64,000 nucleotides of DNA from Rostratula benghalensis (GCA_013399305.1 VXAI01000089.1:132049-196048); one strand, 5' to 3'; shown: positions 12,485-27,300, counted from the first letter of the stretch. Notes: generated from the letters alone by a model not told the origin. Numbers and translations are program-made.

Positions 12485-13784
12485 AGCAAAATGACAGGCA
12501 CAGACTGACTGCAGCATCTGAAGCATCTGAAAAGCTCTTTAGGCTGCCTGTGAACATGACATCCCTTCCTTAAACAAGTCCAGGTGCTACATCACAGACA
12601 CAAGGCCCTTGATTATTCACAGCATATTTTTTAGGACTATGCTAATAATCAGTGTCTGGTGAGAAGGCTGGTCAGTTGGACAACTGCTGAGATTTCTTCA
12701 TTTTCTTGTATGTCCGTGGATTCCTTTCCCATGAATCAGTACAATATGCAGGTCATGTTATCTTCCTTGCTTCTTAGCATCTCAATATTCCTTTCACCCA
12801 AGAGGGGGATCATTCCTTACATAGATGAAAATTATTACCAAAAAATATGGAAGATTATTTTTCAATGTTCAAAAACACAAGTTAGTCCTAACTTTTACCT
12901 TTGTAAGAAAGCTATCATGTCGACTAAATGGTTTAGCAATATCTGGCATGCCTACTGCATAAAAGTTCACTCAGTCTTTCAAGAGGAAGAAGCTATGGCA
13001 GGAAATTAAACAAAAACCTGAAACAAGATGGCCTTATTATGCTCCATAGGGAATGTCAATATGACATTACTAATTTTTTTCAGTCACTGTAGAACACGCT
13101 ATTGAGAGGAATGTTCATAGTGGGGGCTACTGATAGGTAAACAATGTAGGCAGGGATTAAGTATTTTCACAGACGTATAGAAATACTGTGAATTAGCCAA
13201 GTGCTTAGGAACTCAGCTGTTGCAGATGTCTGTCCTTCTGGAAGACATTTTCTCAACACGACCTTCAAGTACAAGAGTGTTCTGTTTGACTGAAAAGAGA
13301 GTGCTTGGAGCTGCTTACTGGCTAGTAGTGTAACATATTTATGAGTATGTGTGAGGTACAACTCAAATAGGTAATAAACCATCATATTCAAGTGCTACAT
13401 GTTTCTAATGATTATTATGATTCTTTTTGTAAGGTGAATATGAAAATTACTTATTGAATGTGCAATACTTGTTAAATTAAATGTATATTACTTGTTAAAT
13501 GTATTATATTGGCAAGGTAAAGACTTTCATAAAGCAAGTATTGATATGAAAGACATCTATAAATTATGAAAGCAAATGAAAGATCCCATATCAAAGTCTA
13601 CTTGTCATTTAAGAAACTTACAACCTTAAAACCCAGGTGATCACAAGTTTCAAGTAATGAACACGAAAAAGCCCAACTAAAGACTGGTTTATGGCCTTAT
13701 TAAGAATACTGTGCATAAGCAAATATGACGTACATTTCTTTGTGCACTGGTATGGAAAAGGTGATGAGATACGTGTAGAAATTA

Positions 13785-13879
13785 ACTTCAGTTTCCCTCA
13801 ATAATTTGTAGTTCCCGAAATTATGAAATGTATGAAATAATTTCTCATGGCTGACTCATCCAGGAGTCACTTCTATAAA
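13785..13879 (+). repeat. 95-bp duplicated element, copy B
   Basis: Direct repeat of 12390-12484, 1.4 kb downstream in the same orientation, ungapped. The CATGGCTGACTCATCCAGG core is unchanged between the copies while flanking positions differ. Confidence 0.88.
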
Positions 13880-16800
13880 TGGAAACAAGTGCAATTCATC
13901 ACACCGGGGAATAAAATTACTAGTACTTTTATTTATCAGCATTTCACACAATGAGAATATGCTTTCTTTTGAAGAAATTAATTTGATTTCCATATAAAAA
14001 GGCAAACTTTTGATATGTAGAATGGAGCCAGGGTACAGAAGCAATATTTGAGGTCTACATGCAATTCCATTTAAGGTCAATTCAGGTAAGAACTTCAGTG
14101 GGCCATGAACAAATGAACAACAGAGGTGTTGAGAAGTGGAAAAAACAAAAATAGTGATTAATTTTACAATAATTAACATTTCTAGTTTGTACTCAAGCTG
14201 TCCTTTAAAAATCACTTTTATATTTTACCTCCCCACTATAGGCATGTCCAGCCTTCTTGAGCTGTAAGTCATAGATTTGCTCACGTGGCTGAGAGCAATA
14301 TAATGCATATGTAAGATGCAGTACATGACTCAGGTAATTTTCTGTGATGAGTAGGACAAGGTCAGTTCAAGCATACCATGGTTAGCCTGATCTCACCCCG
14401 TGTCCCAGGGGAAAGTGATCTTAGGGAATAAACCTTTTTGCAGATTTCCCCTTTCTTCAGTAGCCTCTTTGCAGCCTCGCACCAATGAGAACTCTAGACT
14501 TTGTCTCTCTCCCAGGCCTAGTTTCTATCCCTGATCCAGGACTGTGGATGGAGTTGATAATACTTATAAAATAATGAACATTATTTATTTTCCTAACCTA
14601 ATATGCAGCAGAAGGTCAGAAATTCTAAACAAGAACTGCAATACCTGAAACAATGGGATCACAGCCTGAGTTACCCATTCATGCTAACTTGGCAACTTTT
14701 GCTTTAGAGACTATCAATGCGAAAAATTTGAAGCAAACACAGGGAAAAGAAGGTGAACAGCAGACTGTCACAAAACTGTCACAGTTCTCAATACAAATCT
14801 ATGTAGGCAGTTGCAGGGAGATTTGAGCTCAGTTCCCCTAGTGCAAGCTGGCCTAAAGAAGCCAGATCTGGTCTGGAAGCTGTACAATTGTGGAGACCAA
14901 TCCATTTAACTTCAGATACAATGTGCTAACGCATCTCTGTAACTTCTAGTCAACTGATGAATTGCACCCAGTTACTGAGGAGAACCACTAAAGCTTTTCT
15001 AGTGTACTTGCCATTGAATGTTTAACAAGTTAGGAGGGTAACACATTGTAATTAATTAATGACTTACTTCAGCAACTGCCTACATTCACAGTTTTAAGAA
15101 CACCTTGTGAAATTGTATGTGCAGCCAAATATTTAACTAAATTCTACACTAATTAATAATATCATCTTTTTTTTTTCTATTTGCAAAATCAGCAAATATC
15201 TATGCTTCATACTGTTAACAGATATAAGACAGTAAATGAGGCTTTACTAGCACTAGTCACAAACAAATTAATACAAGAAAATATTATTGACATCTAAGGA
15301 GTACCTTAATGCAAAGATCAATTGATTACAAAACACTTATCGGAGAGAAATATATAGTAAAACAGCTGAATAAAATAATTTCCATCAATTACTAGCAGTA
15401 AATCGAAGAGAGGAAGTGATTTCCCAAAAATATGGCTAACCCTGCCAAGAGGAACAGCTCTAGGCACCTGTATCAGGTTGATACGTTACAACTACCTCTG
15501 AAGTACCAAAAAAGACACAAGATCTCTGTTTCCTAAAAAGTGTAGCATGTTATGGCACTGAGAGAAGTTATACATCCCTGGCTGGGAATTGCAATACACT
15601 GCTATACCAGCATAGATTTCTGACTGTTATGCTGCTAAATGCACATTATGTGTAAATTCTGGTCTGAAATATTTATAGAATCACCTTAAAATCATATGAT
15701 GAATTCATTTTAATGACAGAATAACCACAGATAGTTTATGATTAAATATTCTGGATGTAACATCTGTGAGTGAGAGATGTATCAATTTAGTTGAAGCAGA
15801 ATCTACTGGTATGAATCAATGAACACATCTTGTCATAGATGTAGAATTTACTGACAAACGAAGTTCACTAGTAACATCAGAGTAGACACAATTACCTCAA
15901 CTAAATTAATTGTTTCACAACCTTTTTATTTGCCTGCCAGCCTTTTGCATTAGTTTACTATGATTGTATTTAGGTAGTATTACATTACATCTAAATAATT
16001 CTCTAACTTGTGACTTAGATCTATGGTTTTATTTTCACATTTCAGTGTTTACTTCTTTTTCTTATTTTTTTTCTCCCCCTAAAACTAGAGGCAGTACAGA
16101 CTACAGAAATAGATTACTGAACTATTTTGCAGTATTCTGCAACCTTTTTTATATTTCTGTTATATTTATATCCTATATGCTATATCATGCTTCTCCTTCC
16201 CATTTTGTGAGATTTTCAGTTGCCCCAAACTTTGATATGATCACAAAGTAAAATGCTGTGCAATACCCAGTGTATTTTGTTGCCAGAGCCTTCTTGCTAA
16301 TATTTACATGAATGTGGGCAGTTGTTGCAAGGGTCTTAAATATAATTTGAATGCATTAATCATAACATCTTAAAAATGAGGTCTGCAGAGTTATACTTCT
16401 TCTGCTTTACTTATCAGCTGGGAAGTTTCATGGCTATATGGATCAGTAATTTCAACGTAATTATGCTGTTCTTAGTGATTGCCCAGTATGGATCAAAATT
16501 TCTTATTCAAACAGGGTCAACTATTCAAATGCAGCTACCTTACTACAGTGTTGGTATCACCCTTGCACTTGTGTTCATTAACAGGCATGTGCCTTAAGCA
16601 TTTTTCAGAAATGAACCAGCCATTAACAGAGACCACATGTATCATTCCCCTGAACTTTTTTATTAACACAAAAGTTCTCCCATTAGACATAAAATTTTGT
16701 TTGGTGCTACAACATCCAGAGTTCTCCTGTCGTATGGAATTATTTATCTTAGACACAACAGTAACTATGAAGAGATGCTGGTATGAAGAGATGCATGGTT

Positions 16801-18546
16801 TTCCAGTAACTGCAATGACATCAAAGAGAATAAAATTACAGAGCTGAAAGGTAGTAGAATTGAAGTGGATATGGAAAAAACCCCTCTGTTTTGAATTCTT
16901 TCAAACCACTTACATATTTTGTAGATGCAGAAGAAATTGTAGTCAAATGAGGACTACAGTGAAGATGAACAGTTAGGTTAATTCACCTCCTGAAAAAAGA
17001 AAAAAGCCCTATTAGTGTCATTTTACCATTACCCCGCACATGAAATAATCTTTGAAATGTCTTAAAGGAGTCAAGTATATGTCCATCCATCATTAATTAA
17101 GGTGGAAGAACCTGACTATGAAGGTAAACTTGCAGAGGCATTGACTGTGTGTTCTATACTCTCTCAAATATTTTCTCTGTCTATGGATTAATAACTTGCA
17201 TTACTTATATTCCAGTTCTTGAAATCTTAAACACTACTACCACCTGCTGGTTAATTTACATTTGAATCTCCTAGCTCATCGGCAAAGTAAAAATTGAGAA
17301 AAGGGGGAAACACATACTCTAAAATTATTTTCAAAAGTAATTAAATTTCAGTATTCCCTCCACATATTCTAATTCAGGGCTTTCTATTGCTGTAGAGGAA
17401 TAATCTCGGAGTCATAAGAGGAAGATTTCTTTTTTTTTTTCTGAATTATTCACAGTAGGAGCTACTGATAGTAAGAAAGAGCGGCCTGTGATATTACTTT
17501 CCTCCATTTTCATTTTTGTTTCCTGTAGTACCTCTTGTAACTAGATCACTGTTGTCTGCTGTGTAGAATCTTCCATGTTGAAAGGGGGAAATATGCCAGT
17601 GCTCCATATTACTGTTTTAGCAGCTGAGTTGGTGTTGAATTCACTTTTATGGTGTCTGTGGTTCGGAAAAGAAAAGAAAAAAAGTTTATTGGAAAGTTGC
17701 ACTGAGCAGCAGCAATAATTTTGATGTATTAAAAAGTCACACATACAGTAGCTGTCATGACAGCTGAAGCTTGCAGGGTTATGGCAGGAAAAGTTCTTGT
17801 CCCTTAATGTTAATGAAAATACTGCTATTCAATTCTATGTTTAAAAAAAATTGCGTCTACCCTAGCAATTAATATTCCATTCAAAAAGGAAAACACTACC
17901 ATTGCTGAGAAGTATACTGTTTCACTAGGAAACAGAGGAAAATGAGAGGATACTTCTCCCAAAAAGATTTCTAACATATTTGTGACACTGACCAGTTCCC
18001 TTAAATAACCACACAAAAGCAAAAGAAGTTCCTGTTAAACTATCTGCTTGGAAAAAAATCAGCCAGTGGTGTCTGGCAGCGAAATCCATAGGTAAAGGAA
18101 CAATGATGAGTCTAAGCCAAGGCTGTTTGGATGAAGATCTACACTCCTTCACATTTCCTCCATTTTCAAACTAGAATTATGATCCAGCCCAGATTTCATG
18201 TCCAGATCAAGATGTCTCTAAAGTTTAGGTGCTCTTTGCCTATTCTAACCATTTCTAAATGGGGTACTTTGTCAAAAGCCAGGAAAATTATGAACAAGAA
18301 TGGTGATGTATGTTAGTCTTGCTCACCCCTTAAGAACCTGATTATTGCATATAGTAATTAATTGGTAACATTAATTCTTCTGTAACTTTTTCCATAATTC
18401 TGTAAAAGATTCTTGACTTTCTCATTTTCATCAGGTAGAAATGAAATGCTTACAGACACATAAGCCTAATTCTAAATTAGAGTTACAAGGAAAGAACAGA
18501 TTTTGATCTCTTATTCTCTATGTATTGTAGTATTAGTGTTTGGGAC

Positions 18547-18570
18547 AAAAAAAAAAAAAATAAAAAAAAT
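18547..18570. repeat. Poly-A tract
   Basis: A run interrupted by single T. No retroposed sequence recognised immediately upstream. Confidence 0.85.
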
Positions 18571-20578
18571 TTAAAATCTATGCTCTAAATCCTAATTTAT
18601 TTAGAGCTTCCATAAGATATGAGTGATCAGTGCCAGCCCAGTCTTGCTGTGGTAACCACAAGAACAGAATATGAGCTTTCAATTTTAGATCAGATTTAAA
18701 GAGGAAAATTGTGCCATTACATTCTTTCTTAATTTATGATTCTATTAAAAAAGCCCGGACCTGAGCTTAAAGACAAAGATGCGTTCAAACTTTACACATT
18801 CAAACCATTTAAGTACATGTTTTGTTTTTCTTCTTTCCCTTTTCATTTTGGTGAGAAGAGAAAGTATCAGCCAACCAAAAAAAAAATAAAAATCTTGTTG
18901 CTCTGATCCTTCCAATTAGGGTAAAACCAAGATAAACTAGCAATCTCATAGAAATGTATCGCTACATTTGCAAGATTTCTAGACTATTTTGTAGACTAGA
19001 GAGCTTTGACTAATCATCCTTTTTTTTTTTTTTCAATGTTTATCTTAACAGAATTCCCAGATTTTTGTTGTGTTAGTCAGTATGTTGCCATGACACTTGG
19101 TAAGCTTCTGAAATTGCATACATTCATCCTACTTTCCCTAAAAGCAATAAGTCTTTTTCAGGATGAAGTATCAAAAGTGACTTTAGGTATTGAATATTCC
19201 TGCTTAACCAATTTGAAGAGTAAATTAATTAAAACAGAGCATTAATTAGATGAAAGAAAGGAACAATAATGTAGGGTCACATGAGGTATAAATTCTGCTA
19301 CAGAACATGTTAAGGGTAGCATTGTCAGCACTGACTTATTTCTACTTCTATTGATGTCAGAGGGGTCAAAGAAAGGCCAGTGCTTTAGAAAATCCTACCC
19401 TAAGGGTTTAAATCCACTTTTAACATCCTAACCAGGTCTTTTGTTTTCCCTTTCATCAATGCTAGTTCCAAAACAATGGAATCAAGACACAAGTTGGGGT
19501 ATGCAGTTACCATGTTAAAAATATTTTTGTTATTATATTATGCTTTGTGGCCTTTATCATCTGGCAGTGGCTGAGTCTAAAACTGGGAAGTTTCCTGCCT
19601 TCCATCCACACATCTGTATTAATAAGGGATCCAGCAACATGTGGGCTACATGGAAACACAAATCACTCTATTCTTCCGTGTGCTGAACAGAACACACTAT
19701 GAGAGGGGAACCCTTAAAACTTTGGAAGTGGTTGTTCCACTGCATCTGTTGTTCCAACTTAATTCACGGGGTTGCTACTATGTGTACTAACTAACCAACC
19801 ATTTCTCAGCTGAGCCTGGTTAGCGTGGTTTTCTTATTTTCTAAGCGAGGGCGAAAAAGCAACAACCCAAGATTTTAAGAGTTGTGTTGATTTGTCAAAA
19901 GGGACTTTAGATATCAGCTCAGCATATATATGGTGCTATCTTATTTATAACAACATCTCAACACCTAATTCATTTCTTTGAATAAATCTCTCTATGGCAC
20001 AATTTGCACATAACTGAAAAACACCATGTAATTTGGCACAATGTGATACAGTTGACAGTCTCTGCTCAGGAGAGGTCCAGGACTGGAACCAAGAGGGATA
20101 CCACAAGCCTCACTGAGGTGCGTTAAATGAGTTACATGGGGAGAATTTCATAGTGGTTGCCCACACCATGTCTGATCCAAGCCATTGCTATTAGTTTCTC
20201 ACTTTCAGGAGCACTAAAGTCATAAAAAAAACCCCAAAAAACAAACACCCCACATGTGTGTATCTAAGATTTTCTCACTCCACTCAGAGGTCTTTAGCCC
20301 CTCCCTACACCAAGCACACTTAAGAATTAGAATGTTCCATTTCCTAGAAGACAACTTCACTATTTTAATCTCCAGAATACACAACTGTGAAAGTATTTTT
20401 GTATCCAAGTAGTCAATACTAGCACTTAGCAGATTCAGGCATTTTGTGTTTTGCCTGGGCATTCATCAAAACAAATCTGAATAAATTGCTATCTCATAGT
20501 TATTGCTGAAGTTATGTCCAGCAAAAGTTTGGAAGTTGTAAAACAAATCCCATTTCTTCCGGGGAGAATTAATAATAA

Positions 20579-20588
20579 NNNNNNNNNN
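20579..20588. other. Assembly gap, 10 N
   Basis: Run of ten N between AATAATAA and AAGTTCTGCT. The round number suggests a placeholder. Confidence 0.99.
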
Positions 20589-20634
20589 AAGTTCTGCTGA
20601 ACAAATTCATTTTCCATTTGAGGAAAATATATTG

Positions 20635-20785
20635 CCCGGATCCAGTCCGTTGGCACTAACTTGCTTATTCCCGAGGAAGGCACGAAAAAGGGAGGGCAAG
20701 GGTCGAACATTCCCAACGCCAGTGTCGCAGCACCGCCTGCTGTCAGTATGTGGTAGTGCAGGCGTGAGGGCCGAGCTTTGACTCC
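20635..20785. other. Small CpG-rich patch next to a 10-N gap
   Basis: About ten CpG dinucleotides in 150 bp, against CpG-poor AT-rich flanks. It begins some 45 bp after the gap. No open frame or repeat that I recognise. It could be a small regulatory element or the edge of a sequence lost in the gap. Confidence 0.5.
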
Positions 20786-23700
20786 TTTAGAAAGTAGTGT
20801 AACAAGTATTTTTATTCTCCAAACTGCACTCCAAACAGCATACCAAGTTTGCTGTAGTTTGGTTCTTCAGAAAATGTTGGTATTTTGTCAACTATTTTAC
20901 AATAATCAGAGGCAAAAATAAAGACCATGTAACAGGTATCATTTGGTGTTAATTCATTTTATATTAGATTGTTGACAACTACCAAAGTATTCTGTCACAT
21001 GCAAAACAGCAGGCAGTAAACTCCTTACACATTGTAAATTACGTATCGATACTTATTTGTAAATTGTTTACTTAATATGACTCCTGACTTGGATAATGGG
21101 GCCAATGGCAGTATTATGGAGAATTTTTTAAGACCTTCTGAAAGAGAGGATTTTGAGAAAGATACATGAACGACACAGAAATAAACCCCTTCTGTCAGTG
21201 GCTCAGTGGAGACCTGGCTGCTCCCGACAGCAGCATTGGTTACTTGAGCCTTCCCAAAATGCAGTCAGCCCTGTCGTGTACCAGGGCATGCCTGTGCAAA
21301 TCCTACCCCAGAACAGCTGTGCTGCTGACCATAAGCACTGAACATCCTTCACAAATGGTGTGGTAGGTGATTTTATTTCAATCGTGTGAGATTTGCATTT
21401 CCAGTTGTATTTTAGAAAGGGATGTCAGGATGAGAATTCCTCTAAAAGCCACCTGGATGAGCCTAAAAGTTGAATGAAGTGTTTATATTTCGTTTGTTTA
21501 AATTTGTACTTAAGAACAAGATGAACATGTTCTCTACATTATGTATGCTCTACTAGCATTCTCTACTAGTACTTCAGTGGAGAGACTATGATTAGCCTAC
21601 CCTATGCCCTGTAGAATTAGGCAACAGTACCTCTCTTTAACCTTTGGAAATATGGATTCAAGTCTCAGCAAAGAAATGCAGGAAAGGAAATTGTGCCAAA
21701 GACAATAGGACTCAATATGAAAGGCTTTGCCATTTCCTCTACTTTGTGGAAAAAAATAAAAAAAAAAAAATTGTGAATACAATTAAGATCATGTGCGGAG
21801 CTGTTTCTAGTCAATTGAAATTCTGTTACTCTGTCATACACAGAAGAGGACATCTGTCAAGATAGCTCTGCTTTTCCTCCAGAAAAATAAATTTTACTCA
21901 TTAGAGACCTCTGAAGAGAGAGGGACACACAGTGATGAAGAAGAAAAGGCAACACAGATACACATTCCTGCCCCTTCTGCTTATTCTTCAGATCCTTAAT
22001 ATTCCATGGCTTTCTGACAAGGTGGGATATCTACTCCATTGACTGCACAGTTTTTATGGGAAAAAAATTACTACCTTTCTCAAATAATCAGTACAAAATG
22101 AAAAGGTGAGCTTCTTAAATGTATCTGGACAAGCTGGTTGCCTGCAATAATTAGTAAGTGGTTCCTTGTCAGTGCAGGGAATGGGAAAGCAGCTGATATT
22201 AATACAACTCCGTAATTACACATAATCAGGGGAACACTGTTTTTTTTTAAGATACGGCAGCTTGTAAAGGAAAAAAAAAAATACAAACCCATGCATTTCT
22301 TAAAATTACAAAAAGTTACAAAGCATTTTTGAAAGACTTCTCATGTTTACTTGGCCAAAACAGGACTGTTTTGATGGAGAATGTAAACTTGTTCATTATG
22401 TCTCATCTTTACTAGCAAATCGTATTCCATCCTGTTCTTCCTAACTCTAATCTTACCAGCTGCCTTTAAAGTTTTTTTTTTCTCTCATACTATTTAACTT
22501 TTGACTCTTTTTTGTCACCATCTATGAGCTTTCTGCCCCAACCTGTGGACTTCTCTCCAAATATCTAGGTTTAAATATATGTTCATCCTTCTCCATCAAC
22601 ACCTTCTATACGTTTTGGGGGGTTAGTTCTTTTATCCTGAGTGTATCATCCATCTGCTAGAGTAATGTAGAGATGTCTTTTCAATCAAACGCTTACCACA
22701 CACCCTGTCACTGAGGGAAGACATGTTGTTTAAATTGTTGCATAAGGCACTTTATTAAAATGCCATCTTCCTTATAATACTTGCTTCTTAGAAATTGTCC
22801 TGTTTGGGAGTTTACAAATTTTATATTTGAAATATAAATTCATCATTCAGGAACCATGTGTTTGAGTGGTTTTTTGTTCAGTCCTGTATTTTCAGTAGTA
22901 TGAAGAGCAAATCAATAAAGCTGGCCATCAAAATATGCCCCTTCACAGGTTCATTTTATAGTAAAAGAATGTTGCTTTTAGGAGAAAAAAAAAAAAAAAA
23001 AGCTTTACATTATACTACAGTAAAGTCACGAGAAAAAGTAAGTAACCTGTGCTGTGTAAGTAAAATGACCTGAAAAAACTGTATAAACTGACAGCTTGCT
23101 GAATAAAGTTAAAAAATTTGTAAGGACATGTGCCAACTGAAGAATGGCAGAAACTCCTAATTAGATCCAATGAGTGGGCAATGAAACACAAGGCGAATGA
23201 AAGCTAGTGTCAGTAAACACATACTGATGTATACTCGCAAAATTAGTCCTGGCTCCACTTATAAAAAGGTAGGCTCAAAACTGAGCATTACCACTCTTGG
23301 AGTAGGACCTTGGAGCTACAAATTCAGTGAAAGCCATATCCTCTGCTCAGTAAAACAGAAAATGTTATGGTACCACCATGTAAAGTCCTGAGTTTCATCA
23401 TTTCGTATGGGAGGCAACAGGAGCAGGGATATGTATGTAAATAACAGTTCTTAAATTTATCAGGAGTAGATCATGAGTATGATCATGAGTAGAACATACT
23501 GAGGCATGTTTTAAGATGTGAAAATATCTTTTGTTATACTCTCATCAAGGTCATGGGTCTGCTTACATTTTTTGCAATTTTAAATATTTAATATAATTAA
23601 ACGATGTAGAAAGAGTCTTCTCATGAGGGAAAGAGAGATGTCTATTATTCTCAAGATATTAAATCCACAAAACTTTGATGCCGTGTATGAAGTGTATGAA

Positions 23701-24197
23701 TTAAGAAGCCTTTGTAGTCTTTTCTGGTGATTGATTCTTCCTGATGCATCATCAACAGTGAAAGATCTTAGTAAAGCCTGAGAATGTATATCTGTATACT
23801 GCTCATACACAATACAATAGAATAATGAAATTGGGCATTTTGTACGTTTCCTGTCTTGTGGTTTTTTGTGGAGTAGATTATTCTAGTAGGGATTTCTTCT
23901 GCTCAGCACAGTTACAATCTTAAGAGAAATCATTCAACATATGGTAAGATTTTAGCTTAATATCAAGACTTCTTTGGAAAGTAAGTAAATATTCCTCATA
24001 CTAGTTTTGTGCTTTATCCAACATGAAATGGATTTATTCTTATGTTCTTGTAAGCTCCAACACACTATCTCTTGCCAGTGGCTGTCACTGGCAGGCGACC
24101 TACTTTTTCTGAAGAGCAGCACCCGCTTTCCATGTCCCAATTTAAATGAAATTTATTGTCAGGTCCTACTAGAGCACCTCTTTTTCTGACAGGTTAC

Positions 24198-24374
24198 AGT
24201 AATTATGCAGGTGTTAAATTGGATCTTGGCTTACAAATGAAGAACTCTCTAAAGGAGACAGAAAGAAATTGAAAAGTAGCAGACCNAGTAATTATGCAGG
24301 TGTTAAATTGGATCTTGGCTTACAAATGAAGAACTCTCTAAAGGAGACAGAAAGAAATTGAAAAGTAGCAGACC
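24198..24374. repeat. Exact 88-bp duplication around a single N
   Basis: 24198-24285 and 24287-24374 are identical, beginning AGTAATTATGCAGGTG and ending AAAGTAGCAGACC, with one N (24286) between them. This is the pattern expected when two overlapping contig ends are butted together, so it is probably an assembly duplication and not biological. Confidence 0.95.
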
Positions 24375-27300
24375 TCAAGACAAACTTTTGAAATATCCCT
24401 AAGGCCTCCCACTACTTTAAATGCATTCCTTAGTGGACTCTTGAAACCATCCTGAGAAAATGCAGTTCTTATTTCAGTGAAACATATAGGCTGTTACTGA
24501 ATACTGAAAAACCACCACTTTCTGGATATATTTGTCCCAAAATGAAAGAAGTATCAGATGATTACTTCAATAACATCCATCGAGTTTACTAGAAATTATT
24601 AAAAACAAAAGCCATGGGAAGTTCAGTTAACTTCCTGCCAATTAGTCCTTGGTAGTTACCACTAGAAAACTATTAATAATACAAAGCAGCACTAATGGAA
24701 GCTTGAATGTTTCTATGTTATGTCTTACTACCAAAATCATGCTTCCAGTTTACAGATTCCATTCTTTAGCCATTGAAGATCATATGATTTACATTAGTCC
24801 ATCATAACACTGCCTCTTTGTCACAAGTACCTTTGGCTTATATGTTTCCCCATATCTTGCTTGATGAAAACATTCTGTTATTTGACTTAACCTATGTCAA
24901 GAAGTCATACCAGAGAACAAGACAAAGCTCTTAGTTAATGTAGTGAGATGAATCTGAGTGAAATAGCTTCTTACCCAGTAGGAGCTCTTCATATGCAAAA
25001 TTTAAGTGTACTCAGAGTACTCTGTAGCTAAATTTGGAGCATAATTTAAGCCTCTATAAATGTAAAAGTTAATTTTTGCAGCAAAATTTTCATACAAAAT
25101 TTCACCTCAAATCACGTTTTTTACCAAATCTGGTAGAGGTAGAGGAAGGGTTAGAGCACTCCCTCAGAGAAACCTTTGAGTAACCCTCAGAGGAAACATC
25201 TACCAGGTTTCTTCTTGCACCATTTCCCTCTTTCTCGGTTACAACATCTTTCTTAGGCTTCTGTCTGGCTCATATCTGCCACTGTGAAAACATGGATAAG
25301 GCTTTTATTTATCTTTTTTTCCTAGATAACATTAAAAGAGGGATTGCTAACACGGTGTGTATGGCCTATGACTTCTGGCAGTGATTGCAAAGGAAATAAG
25401 TACTCTGGGACCTAATGTCCACAAGTCAAAGTGGTGGCAGACAAGCAGCTGGCAGTACAAGGTTCACTTCCGGGCAGATCTCTCCTTCAACAGAAAACAG
25501 ATACATTAAAACACATTGAACAGGACACATCAAAAATGTCATGCCTTAAAGGATTTGTAATATCTAATTGTACCTGCATACCCTTATTATTCTCACAAGA
25601 ATGCAAGCATATACCACAGTACCTATTCAGGCACTACTTAAATGGAAAAACCTTAGTTTAGAGACCTTTGATACTCATTCTGAAAACATGGAGGAAGTAA
25701 TCATGAAGACAGATTTTTAAGAACAGTTTGGTTTTATATGTTAGCTTTTTTTTAAAAGTATGTCTCTATAGGGCTGGTAAGCCATGATACACAAATAGAA
25801 TGTTTACTTTAAATTGTTATTGAAGTTTTACGGTCTCTGAAATGCACAAAGAAATCAAAGCGCTTCACATTTCCCCATCCTGTGTTTACCAACATGCTGT
25901 AGACTGACTTCATCTTAGCAATGAATGTGTTGCTTTCTACCAGTATTTCTCTGCTAGGTTAAAAGATAAATGCTTCTTTGCTATATTTTTCTTACAGCAA
26001 ATTTCCCAGAGAGAACCTCAGTAATTTTCTAGTGAAGTCCAAGCATGGTGACAAGTAATTTTTTTCTGACTTTCTTTAATTTCCAATTTAGAATAGAAAA
26101 AAAAGGCATTACAGAAAATCAAATCAGCAGAAGATTGGGGAGAGAGTTTTTTAAAAAACCCTAAAGTAAGTAAGATTTCCTCCAATAATTAATCAAAAAC
26201 TATTTTTTCAAATTAAGATGTGCGAACAGATTCCCCATCTTCTCTCAGGGGAAAAATATTTTAAAATTCTATCATTACAGGGTGGAATTCAAGGACTGGT
26301 CTTCTCTATGTGTAATCACTGTTTGAATGTTGATCCTCTAGTCCTTAATCACAGAATATCAGAAATTGTAGTATTGCATCCCAAACACTTGTATTTTTAT
26401 TAGTGTGCCTCACATCGGAGATCTGAATCTGGCCCTTTTGGCAGGGCCAGTTATCAAGATGCCTGAATTGAGCTTCTAATGAGAACATCCAGAAATCATA
26501 CTGGTTCATATGTAAATATAGATGCTTTGTAAGCCAGGGCTGGCTCTACCTCTGGGGATTAAATATAGCTTGTAAAAGCATTGTCCTCTGAATCAAAATT
26601 TAACTCCGGAGCATTGCCTGATTTAACTGTCATGTACTTTGCTCTATCGTCTCACCTTTTCAGCTTTTAATATTTTCCAAGGCATGGCATATGTCTGTTT
26701 CTGAAGTAATTGCTCTACCATTTAGGTAGTTACTGATTAATCTATAAGTGGAGTTCAGGGATTATCCTCAGACAAGACACTTTCAAGGCATTTGTGGTTT
26801 TGTAAATCAGCTCCAGTCTTCCTTTCAGTTTCACAACCCAACTGCAGTTACTCATGCAGCTCTGAGCATGGGTTTTACTTCATGAAGCATATGAAGAGTA
26901 GCTTTCTGATTATCCAGCATATCTATAGATTTCACCGTATCACAGCAACTACTTATTGAACTAAGTTCTACCTAATTTTTAAGCATGTTATGCCTGCTTT
27001 TTAGACATATGGGCAGCCTAGATTTTCTTGATGAAGAGAACATCGAGTGCTCATTAAATCTGAATGTCAAACCTTGTGTATTACAAACAAAACTTGTATA
27101 ATCCTAACAATTAAATAATGTTTCTTGTTCATGGCCACTCCATTTGAATTTGAAGACATAAGCTTACTTAACATCTTGTTGAGCATCTATTAATCATTGG
27201 TTTTGAATTCCCCAAGAGCATTGTAAAATACATTGATAAAAAGAAATATCATCCTTAAATTCAAGAAGTTAATGGTAACTGAGTTGCGATGACTAACTGG

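Noticed and set aside
26348..26370. AATCACAGAATATCAGAAAT as another CR1 terminus
   Set aside because: Only about 21 bases match and the following sequence does not continue as CR1. Could be chance.
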